From a virus, in the IMG/VR virus record IMGVR_UViG_3300036841_000075, positions 1 to 47,146 of that record: 47,146 nucleotides of DNA, one strand, 5' to 3'. Below the pieces are notes generated by a model. That model had not been told where the DNA came from. It ran no database searches and worked only from the letters and a program-made list of their open reading frames with translations. Both the position numbers and the translations under genes were made by a program. This document shows positions 11,827 to 20,447 of this stretch, in pieces (position 1 is the first letter of the stretch; each line of letters opens with the position of its first letter).

Positions 11827-14147
11827 GACCCGACCTCCTTGAGCTCCAGCAGCACGCAGCCCCCCTGTCCCTCACGCCCCAGGTACCCCCAGTCTCCCAC
11901 CCGCTTCACGCCGGTCACCCGCACGTTGAGCGTCGTCGCCGACGCCGGCCAGTCCGGTGCCTGGAACTGCACCGGCAGCGACGCCACCCGCAACGCCTCC
12001 AGCGCGTTGTAGACCCCCCACCCTCGGTCACGTCCGTCGAGGCTCACCCCCGTCCGTTGCGTCTCGTCCGGGTACGCCCGCACCACGAGGCGGTGAATCG
12101 TAAACGGCTTGGTGGCAGCCCAGCCCCCGATCCCCGTCGAGTACAGCGTCGGGCTGGCCCCGTTGGTCCCAAGCGTCGTGCGCAGGTGGACCGACTGCGA
12201 CTTGAAGCCCCGGTACGTGCGCAGGCGCTTGTCTCCGGCGGTGGAGTCCGTCGTGCTCCCGCTCCACGTCGTCCCGCCGTCGGTCGAGTACTCGTGCGTC
12301 ACCGTCTGCCCAGAGACCAGCGATGCGAAAGTGGACTCCTGCTGGAGCCACACCTTGTCGGCCGACACGTTGAGATCGATGAGCGACGACACGACGTACC
12401 CCGACGCCACGACCGCCGAGCCCTCGACCCACACCCCCGACCCGTCGAGCGTGAAGATGCGCCGCCCCTTGAACACCACCGAGTCCACCACGATCTTCGA
12501 GACGGTCCCCTCCAGCCCCCTCGACCAGCCGCCCGTCTCCGGGATGTAGAGCCCGAGCCCGGCCGCACCCGAGTCGGCGTAGCTGTACCCGAAGTAGGCC
12601 CAGTCTCCGTACGCCGTGCAGGTGCGGACCCCGTAGTCCTTCCCATCGTCGCTGCCGATGGTCAGCACCCGTTCCATGTTGAGCGCGCCGGAGGCCGTCG
12701 GGAACGCCCGGTAGACGACGCCGATCCCGCCCGACGACACCGACGTGAGCCGGCGCCCGCCGATCAGCAGGCCGGCTCCGAGGAACGGGAACAGCGAGAG
12801 CACCTGTTCCCCCGGCGGCATGGGCACGGCGGCGAAGGGCGCATTGGTCCCGTCGTAGGCGTACACGACGCCCCGCCGCCCCCGCTTCGCTGCGATGTAG
12901 ACGAAGCCCTGCAGCTCCTGGATGTCGGTGACCTCCCAGCCGTCGGGGAAGGTGTAGATGGACGAGGTCGGCGTGCCGCTCACCACCTCGTAGAACCGCC
13001 ACGTCGTCCCCGACGACACGCCGGCGGCGTAGAGCCGGTCCTTCGCCCACCCGAGCACCCGGGCATCCCAGTCGCAGTAGTGCGCCCCCGCTGCCGTCGT
13101 CACCGTACGGAAGTCGTCGACCGCGATCGTGTGCGACGTGCCCGACCCGTACGTGATGACGATGGCGATGGAGGCGATGGAGGCCCAGTTCGGTGAGCCC
13201 GTCGAGGTGAAGTCCGTGGTCCGGCTCGCCACGTCCTCCACGAAGTCTCCGCCCTGGAACAACCCCAGCCCGGCGAACGAGAAGGTCCGCTCGAAGTAGT
13301 TGCCCGCCGACGTCAGCAGCCGGTACTTGAGCGCGAGCACGTTGGCTCCGTCGTAGCGGACCCAGATCTTGAACTGGTCGACAGCCGAGAAGTTGAGCGG
13401 CCCCCCCGCCAGCGACTTCGTGTCCACCGTCGTGGAACTCGCCGCCGTCGCCGTGATGGACAGCGAGGCCGTCCCCTCCTTGTAGGTAGCCGTGTCGGCC
13501 GTGTGCGTGGCCGCCCCGCCGGAAAGCGTGAACCCGGTTGTAGCGTCGAACGCCTCCCGCTGCGTTGTGGTGGCGGCCCCGTAGCGATGCGTCCCGTCCC
13601 CCGCCAGCGCCACGTAAACCAGCGAGCCGTCCGAGGCGAGGTCGTAGGTGCTGATGCCCGACTCCGTCCCCGTCGAGATGGTGGCCACGTCGGAAGCGTC
13701 GAGCGCGCTGAAGCGCCGGAGGTTGGGCTGAGCCGTCGCCACGAAGACGTAAGAGTCCGTCGCCGTCAGCTTCTGCGGCGCCGTCGGGTCGGTGTTGGTG
13801 AGGGCCAGCGCCAGCGAGCACGCCGGGAGCAGGGTGAGCTGCCCCTTCTCCGTGATGTCCACGCCCTCGGAGTCGAGGTAGCGGTTGGGCGAGGAGAACT
13901 CGGGCTGGTCATGCCGCTTCTGCCCGGCCCCCTCGTGCCAGCTCCGGTTCGAGGCCCACGCCAGCGCGTCAAGCTTGTTGTCGGACAGCTCGTCGGAGAG
14001 CGACTGCCGCTCCACGCCGATGTCCGGCCCGTCCGTCGACCACGCTGGCACGCCGAACAGCGCCTCCGAGTCCGGCTCCAGCATGTAGCCCACGCCGTCG
14101 ATGGCGAAGTCGGTCGCGGTGAACTGGTCGGAGCGGAGCGTGGTCAA
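11823..14147 (-). CDS. large beta-propeller-like tail protein
   Basis: A 774-residue virion protein rich in Ser, Thr, Gly and aromatic residues. The N-terminal 110 residues look like an attachment region (DFAIDGVGYMLEPDSEALFG). From about 120 there are repeated blade-like strands (LTATDSYVFVATAQP, YDLASDGSLVYVALAGDG, RRIFTLDGSGVWVEG). Residues 195-345 resemble an inserted carbohydrate-binding jelly roll (DQFKIWVRYDG to HTIAVDDF). Placed between connector genes and the fibre, it is likely a tail hub or host-surface-binding protein. Exact family not recognised. Confidence 0.62.
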   Translation of the reverse strand: MTTLRSDQFTATDFAIDGVGYMLEPDSEALFGVPAWSTDGPDIGVERQSLSDELSDNKLDALAWASNRSWHEGAGQKRHDQPEFSSPNRYLDSEGVDITEKGQLTLLPACSLALALTNTDPTAPQKLTATDSYVFVATAQPNLRRFSALDASDVATISTGTESGISTYDLASDGSLVYVALAGDGTHRYGAATTTQREAFDATTGFTLSGGAATHTADTATYKEGTASLSITATAASSTTVDTKSLAGGPLNFSAVDQFKIWVRYDGANVLALKYRLLTSAGNYFERTFSFAGLGLFQGGDFVEDVASRTTDFTSTGSPNWASIASIAIVITYGSGTSHTIAVDDFRTVTTAAGAHYCDWDARVLGWAKDRLYAAGVSSGTTWRFYEVVSGTPTSSIYTFPDGWEVTDIQELQGFVYIAAKRGRRGVVYAYDGTNAPFAAVPMPPGEQVLSLFPFLGAGLLIGGRRLTSVSSGGIGVVYRAFPTASGALNMERVLTIGSDDGKDYGVRTCTAYGDWAYFGYSYADSGAAGLGLYIPETGGWSRGLEGTVSKIVVDSVVFKGRRIFTLDGSGVWVEGSAVVASGYVVSSLIDLNVSADKVWLQQESTFASLVSGQTVTHEYSTDGGTTWSGSTTDSTAGDKRLRTYRGFKSQSVHLRTTLGTNGASPTLYSTGIGGWAATKPFTIHRLVVRAYPDETQRTGVSLDGRDRGWGVYNALEALRVASLPVQFQAPDWPASATTLNVRVTGVKRVGDWGYLGREGQGGCVLLELKEVGS

Positions 14148-14464
14148 GCGAGGATGCCCGCCGCCTGCAGTGCGTCGATGATCGTGTTCTGCACCTTGCG
14201 CAGCACGAGGGCGTCGGCAATGAGGGCGTTGATCGCCACCGGGATCGCGTCCGCCTGCGCCTGTGCGTAGCCGTACGGACTGACGTTCGTTGCTGCCGTG
14301 GTCGCCACGTTCGCCGCCGTGGCCGCAGCGACCGTCGTGTCCGCGGTCGAGTAGGTCTGCGTCACCGCCGTCGGCGAGGCCGGGCGCACCGCCACCGATC
14401 CCGTTCGCTGCGTCAGCGACGTCGTGTCGTCCACCAGCACGCCGTCTTTCAAGCTCACCGTCAT
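14144..14464 (-). CDS. virion-associated helical protein (106 aa)
   Basis: It begins MTVSLKDGVLVDDTTSL, close to the start of the protein at 15922-16539 (MSVSIRDGVAVELRTG). The middle is alanine/threonine-rich and the end is helical (AINALIADALVLRKVQNTI). The shared start suggests a common docking tag on the virion. Its stop overlaps the propeller gene start. Function otherwise unknown. Confidence 0.55.
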   Translation of the reverse strand: MTVSLKDGVLVDDTTSLTQRTGSVAVRPASPTAVTQTYSTADTTVAAATAANVATTAATNVSPYGYAQAQADAIPVAINALIADALVLRKVQNTIIDALQAAGILA

Positions 14465-14465
14465 G

Positions 14466-15332
14466 TCAGCCTCCCTTGATCCAGGCGAACTCCGGCGGCT
14501 GCCGGGCCGCAAGCTCCATCCGCCGCTGCAGGAACGTGGCCATCTGTAGCCGGGCCGCCGTCATCAGGTCCGAGGTCCCCGAGCGCGGGCCCGATCCCTC
14601 GACGTGCGGCTTGGTGTAGGCGATCCGGGCGAAGATGTCGGGGTTCTCCAGGTACCGGATCGCCCCCTCCACGATCACGTCCTCAGCGTCGGCGGGGAAC
14701 TCGGCGTCGAGCGTGTCCGTCCATGCCGACAACTGCGTCCAGGCCGTCTCGAAGCCGATGTAGGCCGCGCCGGTCCCCGGGTTGTACGACGAGAGCCGGA
14801 CGGCCTTCCCGCTCGCCACGAGCGACGTGGGCACGTCCACAAGGGATCCGGCGACGGGGGAGAGCGACGTGTCGGTGCTCGGCTTCTCCTGCACGGCGAA
14901 GACGGCGAGCGTCCCGGCCGGTACCGACACCAGCCGCCCGGTGGACGAGTAGCTCACCGACGTCTGCCACTGGCGCCGGCGGAACTGCACACCGATGGCC
15001 CGCAGGGCGTTGTTGATGGCGAGCCGGTACTGCGACAGCAGGTAACGCGGCGAGGCCAGCACCACGGCCCCCGTCGAGTGTGAGGCCGCCGTCGTGCCCT
15101 TCCACCCCCGCACGAGTGTCCCCGTCGTGACCCCGCCCTTGGCCGAGAGGTAGGAGGCCTCGAACGTCTGGTCGTACCAATCCACGACCGCCCCGGCCGG
15201 GAAGCGGGTCCCGTCGGCGAAGGTGACGGCCGTGGTCGAGGTCGTGTAGCTGCCGCTCACGGTGTCGTAGGCCGGGTCGTCCCGGGCTGCGGTGCGCACC
15301 TGCTCGATCAGTGCCCCGAGCGTGGTGGACAT
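14466..15332 (-). CDS. head-to-tail adaptor-like protein
   Basis: A 288-residue protein. The opening TLGALIEQVRTAARD and the later YLLSQYRLAINNALRAIG and ADAEDVIVEGAIRYLEN helices, around a beta-rich centre, resemble the adaptor or tail-completion proteins that sit under the portal in short-tailed phages. Its place downstream of the capsid genes and before the tail proteins agrees. The family assignment is by pattern only. The start shares a base with the upstream stop (TGATG). Confidence 0.58.
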   Translation of the reverse strand: MSTTLGALIEQVRTAARDDPAYDTVSGSYTTSTTAVTFADGTRFPAGAVVDWYDQTFEASYLSAKGGVTTGTLVRGWKGTTAASHSTGAVVLASPRYLLSQYRLAINNALRAIGVQFRRRQWQTSVSYSSTGRLVSVPAGTLAVFAVQEKPSTDTSLSPVAGSLVDVPTSLVASGKAVRLSSYNPGTGAAYIGFETAWTQLSAWTDTLDAEFPADAEDVIVEGAIRYLENPDIFARIAYTKPHVEGSGPRSGTSDLMTAARLQMATFLQRRMELAARQPPEFAWIKGG

Positions 15333-15922
15333 CAGACGAGCTCCAGTACCCCGGAGTTCGCCCGGTAAGAGATGTTGGCGTGCTGCTGGCCGTGCTGCAC
15401 CGTGACAACGAGGTCGGCAGCGGCCGTCGTGTCGATGGTAAGCCCAGTGTTGCCGATGGCCGTTTGCGCGTCGATCTCGTCGTCACCGTATTCACCAATG
15501 CCCGTCGTGGACGGCGAGCCCCCCAGCGTGATCCAGCCGCCGAGGCTCTGAGAGTTCGCCGCCCCCAAGTTCGTGATGTTCACCCGCATGAACCACGGCT
15601 TCCGGTTCGACGAGTTGGCATGCAGCTTGCCATCGTCCTGCCAGATCGTCGTACCCCCGAACTTGATTCGCAGCGTCTCCGAGGTGGTGAGCGTCCCGCC
15701 GGAGTTGTTGAGGTAGTCGCCGCCGAGCTCCAAGCGCAGACGTCGGGTGGTCCCCAGCGTGTTCGCCGGGACGGTGTAGGTGAACAGCGTCGTCTCCGTC
15801 AGCGTGTTCACGACGTCGACCGGCGTCGTGAGACGAGCGAGCACGACAGGCACGGCGAAGCCCCCAATGGTGGCGCCAGACCCCAGCACTGTCGGCTGTC
15901 CTCCCGACACGACGCCGGCCAT
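15332..15922 (-). CDS. beta-rich virion protein (196 aa)
   Basis: The N-terminal 30 residues are glycine-rich (GGQPTVLGSGATIGG). The body is a beta-sandwich-like sequence (TLFTYTVPANTLG, LRIKFGGTTIWQDDG, DLVVTVQHGQQ). This pattern is frequent in head fibres and tail appendages. It is coupled to both neighbours by TGATG junctions. Function inferred only from context. Confidence 0.55.
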   Translation of the reverse strand: MAGVVSGGQPTVLGSGATIGGFAVPVVLARLTTPVDVVNTLTETTLFTYTVPANTLGTTRRLRLELGGDYLNNSGGTLTTSETLRIKFGGTTIWQDDGKLHANSSNRKPWFMRVNITNLGAANSQSLGGWITLGGSPSTTGIGEYGDDEIDAQTAIGNTGLTIDTTAAADLVVTVQHGQQHANISYRANSGVLELV

Positions 15923-16539
15923 CAGGCGGCCCTCACGTAGATCTTCGGCTGCCGGGTGGAGTTCTCCGTGGCGGGGAACGTCGCCGGCAGAGCCCCCGTC
16001 GTCGCCTGCGTGTTCTCCTTGAACCCGCCGGAAAAGGTGTTGACGAGGTCCGAGTACAGCCCCGCCGCCCCGGGCGTGTAGCCCGATGTCATCTTGATCT
16101 CGGTTGCCGGAGTGCCCGAGTTGTTCTGCACGCACACCACGGCCCAGTAGAGCCCGACCGGAAGCCGCTGACTGATCGTGATGTCCTTGCGGCCCGTCGA
16201 GTCCGCCGCTGCCGTCCCGGCGTCGAGGAGCAGCGCGCCGGGGTAGCACCCCTGGATCGTCTCGTCGGAGTAGATGCCGAGCCGCACCGTGGCCCCCGAC
16301 TCTCCCGCCGTGATGACCTCGACGCCGATCAGATTGAGCGTCACCGCCCGCCACACCGGCAGGCGCACGGCGTACATGGTGTTGTTGAGCGGGCTCTGCG
16401 TGGAATCCCCGCCCTCGCACAGCACGTAGTAGCACCCCGAGCGGTAGACGCCCTCCCGGGGCATGGGGATCGCCACCTCACGCTGGCTGGCCCCCGTCCG
16501 CAACTCCACGGCGACGCCGTCCCTGATGCTCACGCTCAT
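15922..16539 (-). CDS. beta-rich virion protein with docking-like N-terminus (205 aa)
   Basis: It starts MSVSIRDGVAVELRTG, shared with the protein at 14144-14464. Then follow beta strands reminiscent of a jelly roll (LIGVEVITAGESG, RKDITISQRLPVGLYWAVV). It probably decorates the head or tail surface. The start overlaps the stop of the glycosyltransferase gene, suggesting one could modify the other; inference only. Confidence 0.55.
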   Translation of the reverse strand: MSVSIRDGVAVELRTGASQREVAIPMPREGVYRSGCYYVLCEGGDSTQSPLNNTMYAVRLPVWRAVTLNLIGVEVITAGESGATVRLGIYSDETIQGCYPGALLLDAGTAAADSTGRKDITISQRLPVGLYWAVVCVQNNSGTPATEIKMTSGYTPGAAGLYSDLVNTFSGGFKENTQATTGALPATFPATENSTRQPKIYVRAA

Positions 16540-17264
16540 CGGATCTCGACCTTCTGGAGCTCGTCGCCGTGGCCGTGCTCAGCGACCCACCGCTCGTACT
16601 CGGCTTCGTTGAGCGCGTGTGTCTTCATGTGGCCGATCTTGACCCCGGTGTGGACGTAGATCGGGATGCCCAGCGTCTTGCACCGCAGGCAGAACGGCAC
16701 GTCCTCCCCGAACTGGCGGCGACCCTGGTAGGCGTAGCGGAACCACGGTGCCGGGGAGTCGGGATCCGAGGCCCGCATCTGCTCGAACACCCGCCGGTGA
16801 CAGAGCAGGAACGCCGCCCCCGTCGCGTCGACCTTGCAGAGCGTGTCCTTGGGGTAGCCCCGCACCTGCTGAAGCGTGAAGCCGTCCTCGTCGTCGCTGG
16901 GCCGCATGACGAGCATGACCGGCCAGATCCCCTTTGGCCCCCCGGCGAAACACAGCCCACCGACCACCGGGCGCTCCCGCTCGTCCGCCATCGTCAGCAG
17001 GTGGTAGAAGTCCGGGGGCGTGAACGTCATGTCCGTGTCCACCATCAGCAGCCACTCCGGCCGGTCGGGGTGCTCGAGGAATGCCTCGACGAGCTGGTTG
17101 CGGGCGCAGTCGAGCATCGGCCCCGAGAACAGGCCGAGGTAGCGGCCGGCGATCCGCTTCGGCCCCAGCATGTCGTCGAGCAGGAGCCCCAGCAGCGAGT
17201 GGACGAACCAGGAGTCCATCTGCTCGTCGTGGATGAACCCGACCGCCACGGATTTCTCGCTCAC
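16536..17264 (-). CDS. GT-A-fold glycosyltransferase in the virion operon
   Basis: A 242-residue protein. GTG 17264 overlaps the previous stop. It has the nucleotide-sugar signature: ARNQLVEAFLEHP, then WLLMVDTDMTF with a DxD at residues 76-78. Next come VVGGLCFAGGP, a DATGAAFLLCHRRVF acceptor-side segment and a closing FGEDVPFCLRC motif, all as in family-2-like transferases. It would transfer a sugar from a nucleotide donor, most simply to virion surface proteins given its position between capsid and tail genes. Host glycan or DNA targets cannot be excluded. Confidence 0.72.
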   Translation of the reverse strand: MSEKSVAVGFIHDEQMDSWFVHSLLGLLLDDMLGPKRIAGRYLGLFSGPMLDCARNQLVEAFLEHPDRPEWLLMVDTDMTFTPPDFYHLLTMADERERPVVGGLCFAGGPKGIWPVMLVMRPSDDEDGFTLQQVRGYPKDTLCKVDATGAAFLLCHRRVFEQMRASDPDSPAPWFRYAYQGRRQFGEDVPFCLRCKTLGIPIYVHTGVKIGHMKTHALNEAEYERWVAEHGHGDELQKVEIR

Positions 17265-17551
17265 TCGAAGTAGATGACCCCCTCGGTCGTGCCGGCCACC
17301 CGGTCCACGTAGATGCCGGTGTTGCACTGGATGCCCTGGGGGCCGAACCACATGGTCGCCGACTGGTCCCCCAGCAGCTCCAGCGCAACCCGGATGTCTC
17401 CCGTGGCCCCCGATCCGTCCCGGAGGTAGAGCGACGCCACGGCGGCCGACGCTGCGCTCTCGTGGATCGAGAAGCCGAGCAGCTTGCAGGGGAACCCGAC
17501 CGCGGCCGTGTCGGCGGTCCCACTCGCCAGTACGTAGCAGGAGGCGGCCAC
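17261..17551 (-). CDS. small head-associated protein (96 aa)
   Basis: A beta-rich 96-residue protein (ASLYLRDGSG, TMWFGPQGIQCNTGIYVD, GVIYFE) directly after the major capsid gene, three bases from its stop. Size, position and composition suit a capsid decoration or head-fibre protein. Start GTG 17551 follows GGAGG. No family recognised. Confidence 0.55.
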   Translation of the reverse strand: MAASCYVLASGTADTAAVGFPCKLLGFSIHESAASAAVASLYLRDGSGATGDIRVALELLGDQSATMWFGPQGIQCNTGIYVDRVAGTTEGVIYFE

Positions 17552-17554
17552 GGC

Positions 17555-18700
17555 CTACGTCAGCGCCGTGAACTTGAAGTGCCTGGTCTCGAGGCGCACC
17601 TTCATGGACTTCTCTGCCACCACCTCGCCCCGGCGGGAGTCGCCCGTCTTGGCGAGCATCTCGAACACCAGGGGCCGGAGCGTGACCGTCGAGATGTACT
17701 GGGAGTCGAGCCCGAAGGCGTCGGTCGACCGGAGCCAGCGGTCCATGAGAATGTCCATGACCCCGAAGTCCGTTTCCAGCTCGCCGACGATGGAGCCCCG
17801 GGTGCGGCCCTCCCGGGTGAGCCGGACGAGCGTGGAGTCGATGTCGCTGATGCGCGTCTTCTGCGTGGGCGGCACGAGGAGCAGGTCGACCATGCCCCCG
17901 TTGTTGTAGCTCGCCTGCGCCTGCGTGCGGACGGCCGACAGCCCGATGGTGTTCGTGGTCGTGGAGTCCACGTTGGTCGTGATGAAGTAGGCGAGGCCGC
18001 CCATCGAGCGCCACTCGTTCGTAGTGTCGTCGACCCGGACGCCGTAGATGATGGCCTGCTCCATCGCCACCATGATCTCCTTCATCCGGTTCGCCACCTG
18101 GTGGTCGAACTCGGACGAGAGGCCGTACTTCCCGCCCTTGCCGGCGATCGTCTCTTCCGTCTCCGAGACCTTGACCTCCCACGGCCCGAAGATCTCCGTG
18201 AGGTTGTAGCGGGCCGTGCGGTCCTGGAAGCGGTGCGCCGACGGATCCGAGCCCTCGGCCGCCGCCGACCCCACGCCGATGACCTGGCTGGCGTTGGAAT
18301 GCTGCGCGTCCGAGCCCCCGAACGCACGCGTGATGAGCAGGGTGTCCGTCGTGGTCCCGTACCCGGCGATGCGGATGATCTCCGAGTCGATGCGGATGAT
18401 GTCGGCCGTGGCGAACTTGATCCGGGCGCCGGAGGCGACGGTGAGCACGGTATCTGCGGTCGTGAGCGTGGCCGCCAGCGTGGTCCGAGGCGTCAGCAGC
18501 TCCTCGTCCATCCACTCGACCTTCTTGGCCATGGCAGGCTCCTGCGCGAAGACGGCCCGCTCGGGGCCGGGTGGCGTGTTGGTGCCGTTGCGTGCGCCGA
18601 GCAGGGGCACGTCCACGGCCGTCAGCGTGTAGATGAAGTCCTCGAAGTCGAGCTTGACCCCGACCGTGAGGTCGTACGTGCTCACCGTGCCCGTTGCCAT
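17555..18700 (-). CDS. major capsid protein, SU10-type (DUF5309-like)
   Basis: A 381-residue protein. The N-terminal pattern (VGVKLDFEDFIYTL, VDVPLLG) and an internal domain with ADIIRIDSEIIRIAG are typical of the SU10-like HK97-fold capsid family found in many short-tailed phages. The C-terminal LETRHFKFTAL closes the A-domain. Start ATG 18700 has AAGGGGGAG upstream. It is preceded by a scaffold-like gene, the usual order. The HK97-fold capsid role is well supported; the exact family name is from memory. Confidence 0.78.
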   Translation of the reverse strand: MATGTVSTYDLTVGVKLDFEDFIYTLTAVDVPLLGARNGTNTPPGPERAVFAQEPAMAKKVEWMDEELLTPRTTLAATLTTADTVLTVASGARIKFATADIIRIDSEIIRIAGYGTTTDTLLITRAFGGSDAQHSNASQVIGVGSAAAEGSDPSAHRFQDRTARYNLTEIFGPWEVKVSETEETIAGKGGKYGLSSEFDHQVANRMKEIMVAMEQAIIYGVRVDDTTNEWRSMGGLAYFITTNVDSTTTNTIGLSAVRTQAQASYNNGGMVDLLLVPPTQKTRISDIDSTLVRLTREGRTRGSIVGELETDFGVMDILMDRWLRSTDAFGLDSQYISTVTLRPLVFEMLAKTGDSRRGEVVAEKSMKVRLETRHFKFTALT

Positions 18701-18709
18701 CGCTCCCCC

Positions 18710-18814
18710 TTAGCTCGATACCTGCTTGCCCGGATGGTCCCAGCGGCCGAGATTGCGGGTCTCGGCGAACTCCTTGACGCCGACGAGGCCCCCCGTCTCC
18801 GACAGGTAGGGCAT
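18710..18814 (-). CDS. small protein before the capsid gene (34 aa)
   Basis: It reads MPYLSETGGLVGVKEFAET and ends DHPGKQVSS. ATG 18814 has a strong GGGGAGG site; the frame is open upstream to ATG 18868 or 18889, but those lack ribosome sites. It could be a small head component. The rest of the gap between scaffold and capsid (18815-18936) shows nothing else. Confidence 0.45.
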   Translation of the reverse strand: MPYLSETGGLVGVKEFAETRNLGRWDHPGKQVSS

Positions 18815-18936
18815 GACCTCCCCGCCCCCCCTGTCCTCGACGGCGATCCCCCGCTCCCAGGAGTTCATGGACGTGCGCCGGCCGGTCATCGGCCGCTGGG
18901 TGCCGTGGGGCGGAACGCAGATCGAGCGGAGCACTG

Positions 18937-19518
18937 CTAGGTTTGCCCGCCCGTCAGGCCCGAACGCTCCATCGCTGCGCGGGCCTTGGCCCCCACGAAG
19001 TCCGCCTGCGCCAGATCCGCTGGCCGGCCTGACTTCACAGACTCCTCCCACGTCCGGTACGCCACGACCCCCGGCGAATCCGGCTCCGGCTCCCGGCCCG
19101 CTCCGGTCATCGCTGCCGCCGTCCCCGCCTGCCGCTGCGCCGTCAGCTCGGCCTTCCGCTCCTGCGCGATCCGAAGCACGTCCCGGTACTCGTCCAAGGA
19201 GTCGAAACCGAGGGCCTTCGCCTGCGCCTCTTCCGCCTTCCGTCGCTGGTCCTCCTTCTCCGCTGCCTTCGCCCGGACGAGGGCCGGGGTGATCTGGTCT
19301 GCCGGGAGATCGCCGACGTCCTCGAGCGAGACTCCCTCGACCTTGGCCTCGGCCAGTGCGGTGCCGAATGCCCGCTCACGCCGGAACCTCTGGAGCTCCG
19401 CGGCGTCCCGCTCCTGCGCTGCCCGCAGCTCTCCAAGCTCCTTCTCGAGCTGCTTCGCGTGCTTGCGAAGCCCCGACGGTCCCTCAGTGCCCTCCGTCCC
19501 TTCGTCGTCCTCTGCCAC
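18937..19518 (-). CDS. capsid scaffold protein
   Basis: A 193-residue, highly charged, helical protein. It has an acidic start (VAEDDEGTEGTEG), a long coiled-coil-like stretch (LEKELGELRAAQERDAAELQRF) and another helix (IAQERKAELTAQRQAG). It contains no cysteines or hydrophobic core, which suits a transient scaffold for procapsid assembly. GTG 19518 follows GAGGAGA. It lies two genes before the capsid protein. No protease is recognised nearby, so removal may not need cleavage. Confidence 0.65.
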   Translation of the reverse strand: MAEDDEGTEGTEGPSGLRKHAKQLEKELGELRAAQERDAAELQRFRRERAFGTALAEAKVEGVSLEDVGDLPADQITPALVRAKAAEKEDQRRKAEEAQAKALGFDSLDEYRDVLRIAQERKAELTAQRQAGTAAAMTGAGREPEPDSPGVVAYRTWEESVKSGRPADLAQADFVGAKARAAMERSGLTGGQT

Positions 19519-19564
19519 TGCCGTCTCCTCTCGTCCCCGGGGCCGAGGGCGGCCCCATGCACGC

Positions 19565-19591
19565 AAAAAGGCGCAGCCGAATGGCTACGCC
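19565..19591 (-). terminator. intrinsic terminator between ejection and scaffold/capsid genes
   Basis: On the minus strand a 9-bp stem (GGCGTAGCC paired with GGCTGCGCC, one GU pair) has a 4-base loop and is followed at once by TTTTT. It is the most convincing rho-independent terminator in the window. A second GC hairpin (GGGGCC/GGCCCC) follows before the scaffold ribosome site. Confidence 0.75.
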
Positions 19592-19667
19592 CCTGTGGCG
19601 GAAGGCTGTCTCTCGGTCGGTCGGGGAGGGGGCCCCCGGTTGGCCGGACCTTGCCGCTGCCCAGAGT

Positions 19668-20447
19668 CTAGAACGAGTAGGGCTTCGGCGTCGAGGGACC
19701 GCCGGGGAGCGTGCTCACGGCCCCCCCGCTCACGAACTGCGCCTTGTTGGCGAGCTCGGCCTTCTGGAGCGCCCGGAGCCGGTCCATGCGGGCAAGGCCC
19801 TGCCGGTAGACGTTGACCGCCGGGGCAGCCGGCACGCCCGACGTGTTGCCCGGCGGGGCCTGCGGCAGCGTCTCGGGGAGGAACTGCGAGCCGACCGTGG
19901 CCGTGGCCTGATTCTCCGGGGAGATACCCAGCCGGAGGTCGTAGACCTGCTGGGGGACCCCGGCGCTGAGCGCCTGTTCGTAGGTCTGCCGCAGGCTCGC
20001 CGCCGACGGGAGGCCGAGCGCCAGGGCGAACAGCCCCTCCGGGCCGGGATCCACGCCGGTGTAGGCGTAGAACTGGCGCTGCACGTACGGGTTGTTGCGC
20101 AGCTCGTCGTAGGCGGCGAGATCCTGCGCCACCTCGTCGGCCGACCGGCCCGACTGCACGATCGCCCCCAGCTCTGAGCGGGTGAGGGGAGCGTGGCCGT
20201 ACTGCGCGAGCTGAGATTGGATGGTCCGCTCGTAATTCACGTAGTCGGCGGGCTTCATGATGAGCTGCCCCTGCGCGTCCCGGATGCCGGGGAACCGGGC
20301 CTGGAACGTCGGAGTGTTCTCCTGCGTGAGCAGAAGGTAGTCCGGGTCCGTGATGCCGGTGTTGAGGTAGGTCTGATAGACGGCGTCCGAGAGCTCCCCG
20401 ATCCCGAAGGCCGAGAGGATGGAGCGGAACACGTCGGAGCCGGCCAT
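19668..20447 (-). CDS. putative ejection/internal virion protein (259 aa)
   Basis: A mostly helical, Gln/Ala-rich protein (ADEVAQDLAAYDELRN, SLRQTYEQALSAG) with a proline-rich C-terminus. It follows the transglycosylase gene with a TGATG junction and precedes the terminator. In short-tailed phages two or three such proteins beside a transglycosylase form the DNA-ejection conduit, so that role is proposed from context. No family recognised. Confidence 0.55.
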   Translation of the reverse strand: MAGSDVFRSILSAFGIGELSDAVYQTYLNTGITDPDYLLLTQENTPTFQARFPGIRDAQGQLIMKPADYVNYERTIQSQLAQYGHAPLTRSELGAIVQSGRSADEVAQDLAAYDELRNNPYVQRQFYAYTGVDPGPEGLFALALGLPSAASLRQTYEQALSAGVPQQVYDLRLGISPENQATATVGSQFLPETLPQAPPGNTSGVPAAPAVNVYRQGLARMDRLRALQKAELANKAQFVSGGAVSTLPGGPSTPKPYSF

